This document shows positions 1 to 14,500 of a DNA stretch of 64,000 nucleotides, piece after piece; position 1 is the stretch's first letter; each line of letters begins with the position of its first letter. Source of the stretch: Saxidomus purpurata (lineage: Eukaryota > Mollusca > Bivalvia > Venerida > Veneridae); the NCBI GenBank assembly GCA_022818135.1, contig JAFMSR010000014.1, forward strand, positions 45,326,924 to 45,390,923. The letters are read 5' to 3'. Below the pieces are notes generated by a model. That model was not told the DNA's origin and made no database searches. It saw only the letters and a program-made list of their open reading frames with translations. A program made the position numbers and the translations under genes.

Positions 1-464
1 GTAGTGTTGATATAATGAACAAATAATTCAAGGTTTAACGCCAATTCAACCGTATTTCTGTCATTTTTACTGGCGGTAATGAAAATGGCAAGTTATTATT
101 ATTGATGAAGAATTATTTACTTATTTAACACTTACCATGTTAAATTCCTAAACTAGACTTTGTCATCCTTCAGTTTTCACAGAACATTCACTGTAAATTT
201 ACTAACTTTAAATCTGTAAGTGAAGATTCACTGTAGATCATGATTAGCCAGCTCTGATGTGGAGCCTGATCATGATCTACACTGGTCACAAAGCAAGAAT
301 TACTGGTCACCGGCAGGGTAAGAGTTTATTAATGAGATAACCTTGTATGACTTAATAGGCTCTTGGCAGTTAATACATTTTGTACATATAGGTATCGGTT
401 GTCATTTTGGTCAGTTAGTAACTTTGCTGCAGTAAATGTTGAAAACTGATTTTCAGAAATCTTA
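1..464. other. Intron/5' region with one interspersed-repeat fragment
   Basis: No coding signal is visible. Around 230-345 lies a fragment with GATCATGATCTACACTGG and then GGTAAGAGTTTATTAATGAG. A related fragment lies at about 1650-1720, on the other side of the 26-bp array; a third copy of the GATCATGATC part is at about 51155. Confidence 0.5.
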
Positions 465-1588
465 TCCCTTCTGACCCTTCTGTCATTTAGAACTAACTTA
501 CCCTTCTATCATTTAGAACTAACTTTCCCTTCTATCATATAAAATTAACATACCCTTCTATCATATAGAATTAACTTACCCTTCTATCATATAGAACTAA
601 CTTACCCTTCTATCATATAGAACTAACTGACCCTTCTATCATATAAAACTAACTTACCCTTCTATCATATAGAACTAACTGACCCTTCTATCATATAGAA
701 CTAACTGACCCTTCTATCATATAGAACTAACTTACCCTTCTATCATATAGAACTAACTTACCCTTCTATCATTTAGAACTAACTTACCCTTCTATCATAT
801 AGAATTAACTTACCCTTCTATAATATAGAACTAACTTACCCTTCTATCATTTAGAACTAACTTACCCTTCTATCATATAGAACTAACTTACCCTTCTATC
901 ATTTAGAACTGACTTACCCTTCTATCATATAGAACTAACTTACCCTTCTATCATATAGAACTAACTTACCCTTCTATCATATAGAATTAACTTACCCTTC
1001 TATCATATAGAACTAACTTACCCTTCTATCATTTAGAACTAACTTACCCTTCTATCATATAGAACTAACTTACCCTTCTATCATTTAGAATTAACTTACC
1101 CTTCTATCATTTAGAATTAACTTACCCTTCTATCATATAGAACTCTTACCCCCCCCTTCTATCATTTAGAACTAACTTACCCTTCTATCATATAGAACTA
1201 ACTTACCCTTCTATCAGTTAGAATTAACTTACCCTTCTATCATTTAGAACTAACTTACCCTTCTATCATTTAGAACTAACTTTCCCTTCTATCATATAGA
1301 ATTAACTTACCCTTCTATCATATAGAACTAACTGACCCTTCTATCATATAGAACTAACTGACCCTTCTATCATATAGAACTAACTTACCCTTCTATCATA
1401 TAGAACTAACTTACCCTTCTATCATTTAGAACTAATTTACCCTTCTATCATATAGAACTAACTTACCCTTCTATCATATAGAACTAACTTACCCTTCTAT
1501 CATATAGAACTAACTTAGCCTTCCATCATATAGAACTAACTGACCCTTCTATCATATAGAACTAACTTACCCTTCTATCATATAGAAC
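465..1588. repeat. 26-bp minisatellite, about 43 copies
   Basis: The unit core is ACCCTTCTATCATATAGAAC followed by TAACTT; starts at 601 and 627 show the 26-bp period. Variants alternate ATATAG/ATTTAG and CTTACC/CTGACC. Period 26 is not a multiple of three and no coding frame results. Confidence 0.95.
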
Positions 1589-1784
1589 TTTCAGTTTGGA
1601 CAGAACCATTAAGTTTTCAAAGTGTTGTCTACTGACTGAATAGTGAACAGTGCAGATCATGATCTGAAAGACTGAATCACCTGATATCAGTAGGGTCAGA
1701 GTTCATTAATGAGATGACCATACCAAAGCTCTGGGTAGTATGAAGGTGTGGGGACAGGGTGTGTCAGTCTAGGCGGGTTGATAA

Positions 1785-2250
1785 GCAGCTAGTTGTACTT
1801 GCTGCAGGCTCCCATAACCCATTACCAACTGTATAACAGCTGGTTGTACTTGCTGTAGGCTCCCATAACCCATTACCAACTGTATAACAGCTGGTTGTAC
1901 TTGCTGCAGGCTCCCATTACCCATTACCAACTGTATAACAGCTGGTTGTACTTGCTGCAGGCTCCCATAACCCATTACCAACTGTATAACAGCTGGTTGT
2001 ACTTGCTGCAGGCTCCCATAACCCATTACCAACTGTATAACAGCTGGTTGTATTTGCTGCAGACTCCCATAACCCATTACCAACTGTATAACAGCTGGTT
2101 GTACTTGCTGCAGGCTCCCATAACCCATTACCAACTGTATAACAGCTGGTTGTACATTGCTGCAGGCTCCCATAACCCATTACCAACTGTATAACAGCTG
2201 GTTGTACTTGTTGCAGGCTCCCATAACCCATTATCAACTGTATAACAGCT
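1785..2250. repeat. 51-bp minisatellite, about 9 copies, upstream of exon a
   Basis: The unit holds CAGCTGGTTGTACTTGCTGC and CCATAACCCATTACCAACTG; copies at 1801 and 1852 show the 51-bp period. It ends about 50 bp before the exon a acceptor. The period is a multiple of three and lacks stops, so spurious repeated open frames run through it on both strands. Confidence 0.95.
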
Positions 2251-2300
2251 TAGTTTATAGTTTATGTTTAAGACAGATATTTCTTGTTTGTTTATTTCAG

Positions 2301-2521
2301 AGACTTGAGCCAAACCGCTGGTATGTGTTTGGTGTCCGCAACAGGACACCTTACCTTGAGTACTTTGACAAGGAGGAGAGCGTGTTTACAGGGCCGCCAA
2401 TTGACTCATATGACCTGTCATCCTTCCAGAGTCTCTCCTATACCATGGGACGTACAAACACTAACTACACATTCTGTATATTCTTGGCAGAGAGAACCAT
2501 TGAGCTCACAGCCCCAAGCAG
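2301..2521 (+). CDS. Exon a: PH domain core
   Basis: The acceptor is a pyrimidine tract ending TTTATTTCAG at 2291-2300. The donor GGTACAG has its GT at 2522-2523. The exon opens in phase 0 and ends two bases into a codon. Its residues 1-73 include RWYVFGVRN and LEYFDKEE, typical of the beta-3/beta-4 region of a PH domain, then YTFCIFLAERTIELTA, the late strands. The domain's first strands must be in an upstream exon outside the window. Confidence 0.9.
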
Positions 2522-5500
2522 GTACAGTAAATGGGACTGATTTTTTGTTGGGAGTTTAACACCTGTTTCAACTGTATGTCAGTCATTTTTACAGGCAGGT
2601 CTACTTAAACAGTTGTTCCTGGGAATTACCAGTACAAGAACCCTATCCTCTATAAGATATTGCCAACTTTTTTATATATAGAGACATCGTCAGTGGCACG
2701 ACTTGAACCCATGACCAATTAATGAAGTTACATTGACTTCAAGCCAGGGACTCAAACCACTGAACCAGGAAGAGGGTTAAATTGAATATAAAGCCAGATG
2801 CACACTTTAAATTTGCATGGGTATAATAATGAATTCACAGATAGAGTAATGATAGAAAGATTTACCCTAAAACACTGTTGACAAACAGGTCTATGTTGAC
2901 ATACAGGTCTGTGTTGGCATACAGGTCTAGTCTATGTTGACATACAGGTCTAGTCTATGTTGACATACAGGTCTGTGTTAACCTATTGCATACGGTCTAT
3001 GTTCTGTCTATGTTGACATACAGGTCTGTGTTGACATACAGGTCTATGTTGACATACAGGTCTAGTCTATGTTGACATACAGGTCTGTGTTGACATACAG
3101 GTCTATGTTGGCATACGGTCTAGCTATGGCTACCTAGTCTATGTTGACATACAGGTCTGTGTTAGCTACCGTTATGTGAATAGGTCTATGTTGACATACA
3201 GGTCTAGTCTATGTTGACATACAGGTCTATGTTGACATACAGGTCTATGTTGACCGGTCTTTTGATTACGGTCTATGTTGACTAGGTCTATGTTGACATA
3301 CAGGTCTAGTTTTCTAAATCTATGTTGACATACAGGTCTATGTTGACATACAGGTCTATGTTGACATACAGGTCTGTGTTGTACAAAAGCTTTAAGTGGG
3401 CACCTAATGATGTGTTAATGTCCTCTGTTTCGAGTTAAAGTATGACCACATACCGATATATAACACAGTAAGATGTCATGAGCTAAGACAACTTGACGAT
3501 ATCTATTGAATCATGTCGTAAAAAGCTAAGCAGATATGTTGTAATAAATGAAAGCAACAAGATTACAAGATGTGTAGGTCAACTTTCCCTTACATGCAAG
3601 ACAATATAATACATGTCGAGAAAGTATATTTATTTCTCTTTGTTTGCAAATATTAAGTAGACATACCAGTATACTGTAAGTGTACTTATTTTAGCGCAGC
3701 TAAACTTTAGCGCAAACGCCTTGAATTGAGTGGTTTCGACTTATTAGCGCGTACTTGAATTAGCGCAACATCAGCAGCGCTAAATTAAGCAATCAGCGGT
3801 TTTAACTCTATGCCTCATACACATTTAGCCTTATCAGTGTTGCTAGCCGTATGCAGCTATAGCATTATTGATATTATAACCAATTTCCGATGAAATACGA
3901 AAAGACTAGAAGTTGTTGTTACGATAAATTTAGGACTATATGTTTATATACAAGTTTTTTTTTTCGTTAAAAAAAATGGCATTATTTATTCTCTATGTGC
4001 AAAAAGTCTCAGATAAATATCACAAACAATTTGTTTGATGGATTACGGTATTTCAAGTTTCGATTGGTAATCACTTCAATACGTGTAAGTTTTGTACGTA
4101 GTGAATAGCAATAAATTTGTTCATTCACATTCATCTGTATAATAATTGTATATACAGTAGAATCTACAGAAAAGTGCCTTTGTTATGATGACATTGTAAT
4201 TAGCGTGACCAGACAAACTGGAGATCTACTCCGAAAGTGTTATATACTATGTTTTACGGACAATGACGAAGATGAAGAAATGCATATTAATTTATACAAA
4301 CATTTGACTTTTGCATTAAAGTTTGATACATATTTTATATCTCTATTCAAAACTTTCTGCAAAATATAAGTGAATGAATGCAATAATTGTCACAGTCACA
4401 GTAAAATATATTTATCTATGTTCTGTTGAATAGTAATTATGGTATTTTCAGTACGATGAATGTTACTTTATCATTGGGAAAGCCTTCCATTTTAGTCAAA
4501 TATTAGCGCTTGACATGAATTAACGAACACCCGATCCCGCTAATAGCGCGAAAATTAGTACTCCCCAAATATTAATACACTTACAGTAAATTAAAACGAC
4601 AAGAGTACAAGATATGTATGGCGACTTGCCCTTACACACAAGTAAACATAAAATATGTTGACAAAATGGCTTTATTTATCTTTCATCACAAACATTTAGT
4701 CGACAATCCGATATAAATTAAAACGAAATGAGTACAAGATATGTTTTTCGACCTGCCCTTACACGCAAGTGGACATAATGGACGTCGACAAAGCATTTAG
4801 ATAGGTATTTGTCATGTTGGAATGACCACTTGCTTTTTTAGGATCGCTCACTGTCCGGCGTCCGTTGTACATCGTAAGTCCGTTAACATTTTGCTTCAAA
4901 CGACATTCCTCTGAAACCACAAGGCCACTGATGATGAAACTTGGCAGGGATGTTCCTTGCATGAAGCCTTTTCATAATTGTTCAAATAATTCCATTCCAT
5001 GCAGAACTCTAGTTGCCATGGCAACAGAAAGGAAATTTTTTAGAAATCTTCTTCTGAACAGGAAGGCCTAGAGCTTAGATATTTGGCATGTGGCATTATC
5101 TAGTAGACCTCTACAAAGATTGGTCAAATTATGACCCCCAAGTCAAAATTGACCCCGCACGGGGGTCACTTGTTTTTACATTGGTAATGGTTTATATAGG
5201 AAAAACTTCGAAAATCTTCTCTGAAACCACACAGCCTAGAGCTTAGATATTTAGCATGTGGCATTTCCTAGTGGACCTCTACCAAGATTGTTCAAATTAT
5301 GACCCCCGGCTCCAAATTGACCCCGCGTGGGCCTCACTTGCTTTTATATAGGCTTATGTAGGAAAAACTTTAAAAAATCTTCTCTGAAACCGCAAGGCCT
5401 AGAGCTTAGATATGTAGCATGTAGCATTGTCTAGTGGACTTCTACTAAGATTGTTCAAATTATGACTCCCGGCTCAACATTGACCTCGCCCATGCGTCTC

Positions 5501-8500
5501 TTGATTTTACATAGGCTTATATAGGAAACACTTTTAAAATCTTTATTTCTGAAACCACAAGGCCTAGAGCTTAGATATTTAGCATGTATAATTGCCTAGG
5601 TTGCATTTTCCAAGAATGTTCAAATCATGTAACCCCAGGTCAAAATTGACCTTTTCTGCTTCTGATGACCTTGTATTAAAGCCAATTGTAGCCAGGTGAG
5701 CGAAGAGGGCCAACTTGGCCCTCTTGTTTTTGTTGGAAAGCTAGCAAAGTCTCTTCAAGTCAACACAATTTATGTTGTCTTTTATCAGTACAAGTCACGA
5801 TTTATAAAATGTGATTTTGTCGCCTTAACTTAAGCCATCAGGTTGTGTTTTCCTTTGAAAACATGACTTGTTTTTCATATACCTGTCATGGTCTCTTTTG
5901 TCAAGTGGCTGTGTTATAAGTGGTCATGTTGACTTGCAGTAAGACGACATGGACCTTGTCGACATGTATTGTGTTGTCTTGCATGTGAGTGCAGGTCGAC
6001 CTACACATCTTGTAATCTTGTCGCTTTCATTTATTACAAAGTGTAAGGGGGGGTATACTGGATTCAGCTTGTCTGTCCGTCCGTCCGTCTGTAGACGGAA
6101 TCTTGTGGACACTAGATCTCCAATACCCCTGGTCAGAATTTAATGATACATGTACCTCACACAAGTGATAAGTACAATGTCTAGTTGTGCATGGTCCATG
6201 TTTCGGGTCTCTAGGTCAAAGGTCACAGGGGCTCAGGATAGTAAAATCTTGTGGACGCTAAATCTCAAAAACCCCTGGTCAGAATTTGATGATACTTCAC
6301 ATAAGTGATAAGTACAATGCTTAGTTGTGCATGGTCCAGGTTTCGGGTCTATAGGTCAAAGGTCAAGGTCACAGGGGCTCGAGATGGTAAAATCTTGTGG
6401 ACGCAAAATCTCCAAATCCCCTGGTCAGAATTTAATGATACTTTCACACAAGTGATAACTACAATGCCTAGTTGTGCATGGTCAGGGTTTCGAGTCTCTA
6501 GATCAAAGGTCAAGGTCACAGGGGCTCGAGATTGTTAAATCTTGTGGACGCTAAATCTCCAAAACCACTGGTCAGAATTTAATGATACTTCACACAAGTG
6601 ATAAGCACAATGCCTAGTTGTGCATGGTTCAGGTTTGGGGTCTCTAAATCAAAGGTCAAGGTCATAGGGGCTCGAGATGGTAAATTCTTTTTGACGCTAA
6701 ATCTCCAAAACCACTGGTCAGAATTTAATGATACTTTATAGAAGTGATAAGCACCATGCCTAGTTGTGCATGGTCTATGTTTCGGGTCACTAGATCAAAG
6801 GTCACAGGGGCTCGAGATAGTAAAATCTTGTGCGCTTTTAATCTCCAAACCCGCTGGTCAAAATTTAATTATACTTCACAGAAGCCTTAAGTTTTGCAGG
6901 TCTAATAATCAAAGCATCAAATATTACATAAATTTTAAACACTGTGTCAGTGGGGTGTTCGGGGGTATTCATCACCTTCAGTGATAGTTCTAGTTTGTTC
7001 TTGTTTTAGCATTTATTCATTTTAATCAAATGTTCTTTATATTTAACATGTCCGAAATTTCGTCTATCCGGAAATCGGTGCAGTTGCCAAATTTTGTGGT
7101 TTTTATTTTGTTAATAATAGAGTCACTGTTTCAATTTTTCATATCTTAATAACATTTATTAAATGTATAATCATTTTTGATTAAATCTCTTTCATAATTG
7201 ATAACGTCCGAAATTATGATTATCCGGAAATCGGTACAGATTCGTGATTTCGTAGTTGTTTTCTTTGGTTAAATAACCAAGATTAGCCAATTGTTTTAAT
7301 AATTTCTTCACACAACAACTTCTAAATGTTTACTGCTAACAGTGTACGAAAATTGAAGTGGCAAGTGTCATCCCAAACCAAAATCGCAAGCTTTTTAAAA
7401 TGCTTGCCACAAGCTTGCGGCAAGCTTGCAGATGATGCTTGCGGCAAGCTTAGAATTGGAACCTCGCGGCAAGCTTGCAAGCTTGCGGTTCATTGCAATC
7501 CGCAAGCTTGCGCAAGCTTGTGGTTCATGAAGCTTGCGCAAGCTTAGAATTGGAACCTTGCGGCAAGCTTGCGCAAGTTTGCGGTTCATTGCAATCCGCA
7601 AGCTTGCGCAAGCTTGTGGTTCATGAAGCTTGCGCAAGCTTAGAATTGGAACCTCGCAGCAAGCTTGCCAAGCTTGCGATTTTATTTGTTATTACACTGC
7701 AAGCTTGCGCAGTAGAGGTAGTATTTTTCTTCCTGCAAGCTTGCAAACTGAAAAAAAGAAAAACAAATGTGTATACTTATTACTATAATTAACATTAATT
7801 ATGCCCTTTTAAAAGTTTTATGTCTTAATACAAATATGAAAAAATCCTGAACAGCCACCATCATCCTAGTGAAAAGATCTGGAATAACACTGGAACTTTT
7901 ATCTGGAATTCCATCTCAATTCCACTAGTATTTTTAAATGGTAAAGTTCTGCTATTCCACTGGAATAGCTTATGTTTTTCCAGTGAAATTCCTTTGGTAT
8001 TCCAGTGGAAATGTCATAAATAACATTGAAAAATACCATTGGAATTCCATCTGAATACCAGTGGAATTTCATGAGAATACCAGTTGAATTCCATCTGAAT
8101 ACCAGTAGAATCCCCTTGAATACCAATTGAATTTAAGCGTAACATTATTACATAATTTATGGTGTATTAACATAATTATATTAAAGCACGCTCAGTGGAA
8201 ATGTGATGTGCCTTTTATCTTCTGTAAATATTTTGTGAAATCTTTTCTATGAACAAAAATGTGCTGTTTTACTAAAAATAAGACATGTTTGTTTAAGGAA
8301 ATTTAGCATCATGTAAAAGAAAAAGTAAATGGACTGAATTTGAAATTGTTAGTTGTCAATTTTAAGTCACCAATTTTTTACATACATTTATAGATTTGTT
8401 TTTTCCATGTTATACTTCTGTGGTCTATTTATTTAATGATCACATAATTATTACTTAATATCTTCAGTAATTGCTACTCTAGACATATACATATATGTTA

Positions 8501-11500
8501 TATGAATCAAATAAACATTATACCTTTTCTGCCCAGCCACTGCATGCTTATCAAATCCTCAGTTAACACTTAAGTGATTTAAACCATCATTTTGTATCTT
8601 AGATTAATAATTATTTTTTATGCAAATGATACTGTCCTGTTCAGCACAAAGTTCACAAAAGTATCCACATATAAACATTTCTTAAAAACTTGTTCAAAAA
8701 CTTTCTAACATGTCTAACATTTGAATCAACAATCAAAATGACCACTTCCTGTAGAGATCTTTCTGATAATTCCCCTCTTCCTGTAAATTGATACTGGGGT
8801 TCCAGGTGGTGATTGCACAGAACAATGTTGAATGTTACATTTGTATGCTATCTATTTTTATGACCAAATTCCCTGAATGACCCCACACTGCCCACAGAGA
8901 TTAATTACCTTGCCTCCTGTTTATATCAGTGAATGAAGATTTGCAAAAATAAAGGGCAGTTACAGTACTGTTGTTTATAAAACATGGAAAAAGGATTTGA
9001 CTTATTATATAGACACATACTTATGGGTTCATGCTATTTCCTCTCTATTTTTAGTTTCAAGTCAGTTACAGTTAAATTAATTTTTAGAATCAAACTTCTG
9101 CACACCTGAGAAAATAAACATAATTTTTAAGAATTCCCAGAATTTACTTGAAATTCAGATTCTTTTATTTTCATGTCATCTAATTTACATCCCAATATGT
9201 GGTTATAAAAATAAGCCTTCATGAAACAATGACTTTTTAAAACTTTTTCCATGTTTTTGAACTTAGAATTTTTCACTCTTTTCCATATAACTACTACCAT
9301 GAAATTTTCTAAGTCCAGTTCTAACAAAAAAGCCAGCGCAAGCTTGCAACTAAAAAAGCTTGCAACTAAAAAAGCTTGCGCAAGCTTGCAAAGCTATCGC
9401 AAGCTTGCAGAATTCTGTATGAAAATACTTGCAAGCTCGCGGCAAGCCTACAGAAAGCATTATTAGCCTCTGCAAGCTTGCCACAAGCTTACCGCAAGCT
9501 TGCCGCAAGCTTGTTGCAAGCATTCATTTTGGTTTGGGATGTGTATTTTGAATACACGGAGACGTGTCAATAATTTGGCAGATGTCTGAGGCAATAAATA
9601 CGAAAGTTGATGATTGGAAGGAACAACAAATATCATGTATTTAGGACAGAATGATTATTGAACCGTTGGAAGTGTTGTTTATTAAAGTTAGTTTATATTT
9701 TCTATGCTGACAACTCGCCAGACAGTTAATTAAGTCAAAGGTCAAAATACGTCATCGGAATTTTGGCGGCGACTTTGATTTCGCTTTGATCTGCAGAATA
9801 GGCAAAGTTAGACATGTGAGAGCGACTTCTTCGCCTGAGTCGCCCCCTCGGCCGATCCCTGCATACAGGTCTATGTTGTTTTACAGGTCAGTGTTGACAT
9901 ACAGGTCTGTGTAAACATATAGGTCTATGTTGACAGACTGGTCTGTGTTGTCATACGTGTCTTGTCTATGTTGACTACGGTCTATGATTACATACAGGTC
10001 TTGTGTTGACAAGGTCTGTGTTGACATACAGGTCTAGTCTATGTTGACATACAGGTCTATGTTGACATACAAGTCTGTGTTGACATACAGGTCTATGTTG
10101 ACATACAGGTCTATGTTGACATACAGGTCTGTGTTGACATACAGGTCTATGTTGACATACAGATATGTGTTGACATACAGGTTTATGTTGACATACAGGT
10201 TTATGTTGACATACAGGTCTATGTTGAAGTACATGTCTATGTTGAAATACAGGTCTATGTTGACATACAGGTCTGTGTTTACATACAGGTCTGTGTTGAC
10301 ATACAAGTCTATATTGACATACAGATCTGTGTTGACATACAGGTCTGTGTTGACATACAGGTCTGTGCTGACGTATAGTTCTATGTTGGCATACAGGTCT
10401 GTGTTGACATACAGGTCTGTGTTGACATAGGCCTTTCTTTCATATTCGTGTTGTTCCTTCATGAAAACTTTTAAAAATACAAAATATTTGTTTTAGGTTT
10501 TGTTTGGACATAAACTGTTGTACTTACTTTATATTTGCACTTTTAACACAGTCTGTCTAGACCTAAAGTAGAACCAAGATCTATAGCATTGTGTCAAAGA
10601 TATTGCTTCAGTTATCTTGTATGTTGTAATAATTTATGCATTTTGTTTTACCTAATTGAAATGTCTTTCTAAATCATACAGAGCTCATATGTCAGAATGG
10701 TGCAGATGTCTTGAAAGAAATCTTAGAAACCTTGGACTACGGGTACGTATTGTACTGCCACCTTCTTGACAATATTGTTGCAAAGTTTTGAAGTCTTTTT
10801 TTCCATAGAATAACCTTAGGGTATAATGTTTAGTTTGACTATTCAAAGAATAATGTGAGCTATTCTCAGCCTGACATTGGTCTTACGTATTGGTAAAAAA
10901 TCAAATACAGTCCAAAGTCCTGGTTACACAGACAGTTGTTGCTAAACCTCAGTTGTCAGTAGACTCAGTACATACATGTAGCTAATTCATGGAAATGTAG
11001 TTGGTACTCAGTTTATATATCACTCAAAATGCGGGAAGTATGAATCAGTGTACTGCAGGTTTTTCTCCTAAATTTTTTTTCAGTTTTGTCTTAACTTCCT
11101 TTGTTATACTTGGTAAGGAAGTTTCCTTGTTTGAAAAGCTAGTTAGCAGCAACACAGGATCTTGGTTAAGGTCAAATATTATTTGTAACTTTATTACTGA
11201 ATAGTTTTATGTCGTCAACTCATTTCCTTGTTTAAGCTGTTACTATGGCTTGAATGTTGCTACAAGAATGATTTCTGGCCATCAATCCATCTGTCAGTCC
11301 ATTCCTCCTGTCTTCCCATCTGTCTGTCCATTCCTCTGTCTGTCCATTCTTCTGTTTATTACACTTAAGGGCAATACATTTCTGACCTATGAGACACATT
11401 CATTTTGAGCAATGCACCAGGCATGTAGATATACAGTAACCATTATTTAACTAACCAACAGCTCACCCAACCATCCATATCACAATGGTCCCCTGTCGAC

Positions 11501-14500
11501 AAACATGAGGAGTATTGGTGTAGACTTTGACCATTGGTCATGTTGACAAACATGAGATGTATTGGTGTAGACTTTAACCATCAGTCATGTTGACAAACAT
11601 GAGGTGTATTGGTGTAGACTTTGACCATCGGAAGTGTTGACAAAAGTGAAGAGTATTGGTGTAGACTTTGACCATCGGTCATGTTGACAAACATGAAGAG
11701 TATTGGTGTAGACTTTGACCATCGGTCATGTTGACAAAAGTGAAGAGTATTGGTGTAGACTTTGACCATCGGTAGTGTTGAGAAAAGTGAAGAGTATTGG
11801 TGTAGACTTTGACCATCAGTCATGTTGACAAACATGAAGAGTATTGGTGTAGACTTTGACCATCGGTCATGTTGACAAACATGAAGAGTATTGGTGTAGA
11901 CTTTGACCATTGGAAGTGTCGACAAACATGAAGAGTATTGGTGCAGACTTTGACCATCGGTCATGTTGACAAACATGAAGAGTATTGGTGTAGACTTTTA
12001 CCATCGGAAGTGTTGACAAACATGAAGAATATTGGTGTAGTCTTTGACCGTCGGAAGTGTTGACAAACATGAAGAGTATTGGTGTAGACTTTGACCATCG
12101 GTCATGTTGACAAACATGAAGAGTATTGGTGTAGACTTTGACCATCGGTCATGTTGACAAACATGAAGAGTATTGGTGTAGACTTTGACCATCGGTCATG
12201 TTGACAAACATGAAGAGTATTGGTGTAGACTTTGACCATCGGAAGTGTTGACAAACATGAAGAGTATTGGTGTAGACTTTGACCATCGGTCATGTTGACA
12301 AACATGAAGAGTATTGGTGTAGACTTTGACCATCGGAAGTGTTGACAAACATGAAGAGTATTGGTGTAGACTTTGACCATCGATCATGTTGACAAAAGTG
12401 AAGAGTATTGGTGTAGACTTTGACCATCAGTAGTGTTGACAAACATGAAGAGTATTGGTGTAGACTTTGACCATCAGTCATGTTGACAAACATGAGGTGC
12501 ATTGGTGTAGACTTTGACCATCGGTCATGTTGGCAGACATGAAGAGTATTGGTGTAGACTTTGACCATCGGGTGTTGACAAACATGAGGTGTATTGGTGT
12601 AGACTTTGACCATGGGAAGTGTTGACAAACATGAGGTGTATTGGTATAGACTTTGACCATCGGTCATGTTGACAAAAGTGAAGAGTATTGGTGTAGACTT
12701 TGACCATCGGTCATGTTGACAAACATGAGGTGTATTGGTGTAGACTTTGACCATCGGTCATGTTGACAAAAGTGAAGAGTATTGGTGTAGACTTTGACCA
12801 TCGGTCATGTTGACAAACATGAAGAGTATTGGTGTAGACTTTGACCATCGATCATGTTGACAAACATGAAGAGTATTGGTGTAGACTTTGACCATCGGAA
12901 GTGTTGACAAACATGAAGAGTATTGGTGTAGACTTTGACCATCGATCATGTTGACAAACATGAAGAGTATTGGTGTAGACTTTGACCATCGATCATGTTG
13001 ACAAACATGAGGTGTATGAGGCCAAACATTTCACATGCTGACTTACTTGAAGTTTATGTTTTGAGAGCAAATATTTGTTTTTTGTGTAGAGCAAACAGTT
13101 ATAAGGATATGTTCAGAACTGTTTGCCCTGTGTGTCACTTAACTGATTAAGGGTGTTAACATATTCTGAAAACGGTACATATCCAGATGTACATGACAAA
13201 ATCTGTATAACAATTATATAATTCCCAAAATTTAAGCCAAATTGATTCATTATAATTCATATTCAGTGTGATAGCTGGAGGTAATTTTAGGCACACATGT
13301 CATCGATGATGTCATAGGTATTTTCTTGATGTCATGTTGTTGCTGATCAAAGCTACTCAGGTATGCATGCTATTGAGGTATGTTTATGCAGTGTAGTAGT
13401 CAGCATTGATAGCTTACACGTTTCTGAAACAGAAATCAACAAGAACTATCATAAAGTTGTACTTGGTTTAGAGTAACATGAGGTGAAAGGTCCATCAGAT
13501 GTATTTGACAAATATGTACACAGCTCAATTTACCAATCAGAAAGCAAAACATTTCATTACAGTATTATATATTAAGATGACTCGCTGTGTTTGTCAGTTA
13601 AACAGAAGTAAATCAATTTTGTTAAAATCTGCAATAAACGTTTTTATGCATGACATGACAAATTTTGCCGTACAACATACTAATAAATGTCCGCATAGAA
13701 TAAAGCCTGTTGCATTTATATATTTTGGTGATATTGAGTCATGTTAGAATCAAAATAATATCTTTGAAGCCTTTTCATTGTCTAATATGCAACACTTTGT
13801 CATTCAGCTGCTTGTATATGATAAACAAAAGTCTTCATGCTTTATTACTGCGAATCAGAACTAATAGTCATTGTTTATTAGACGATGAACACCACTAAAA
13901 CAGATATTATTTCTTTATTTATATGAATGTTATAAAACAAAGGTTATATCAGTATGTTAATTAACATGGAGAGTAAAGTTATCTTCATAAAGAATATGTC
14001 ATGTGATCTGTATATTTGTAGAGCAAAAACTTGAAGGAAGATCATCAGTACACAGCTTTTCCAGTCAAGGGTGACTATAAACCAACAATAACATCAATTG
14101 ATGACCCCCCTACAGAGCCTACCTTAGAAGAACAGTTAGTTGTTGGTGCCAGTAACATCTTAGATGATGAGACACAGGTACTTTGACTTGATGTTAGGAT
14201 TCTTTTGCTCTGATCAACTTATTCCCAGTATCTGGCTGGTGATTAGTCTGTTTGAAATTTATCTCATATGACGGCCAATCAGAAACAAGACATGTAAAGG
14301 GGAGCATACTAGGGGCATCCCAGAAGTACTTTTGCTTTTACTCAAAGGAATATTATATATAAAATTCTATCTATGTTAAGTGTACAATGCAGGAATGGGT
14401 GGTCATAGTGATGTCATGAATATTATATAAAATATCACATCTATGCAAGGTGTACAATGCAGGAATGGGTGGTCATAGCGATGTCATGAATATTATATAT

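Larger units (their letters stand above)
3541..6037. mobile_element. Inverted-repeat composite element, about 2.5 kb
   Basis: The 40 bases at 3541-3580 are the reverse complement of 5998-6037 with one mismatch, and more distant similarity continues inward (TTACATGCAAG near 3590 against CTTGCATGTGAG near 5980). Related direct copies of the same roughly 125-bp arm sit at about 4588-4715 and 4715-4800. Other elements are nested inside: 3674-4586 and about 4838-5730. No transposase frame is visible, so it would be non-autonomous. The superfamily is unknown. Confidence 0.6.

Noticed and set aside
1769..2237. Repetitive frames of about 100-134 codons on both strands
   Set aside because: Product of the 51-bp (17-codon) minisatellite unit lacking stops.
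4939..4960. CAGGGATG near 4946 as a left hAT end pairing with GATCCCTG at 9855-9861
   Set aside because: It is the internal family A phrase CTTGGCAGGGATGTTCC, found in many copies, not a terminus.
10034..10462. 142- and 129-codon frames (VNTDLY and LTYRSM repeats)
   Set aside because: Product of the 18-bp unit; no gene context.
11581..12961. Cluster of minus-strand frames with HVCQHDRWSKSTP-like repeats
   Set aside because: The 47-bp minisatellite rotates through frames; repeated peptides come from the DNA repeat.
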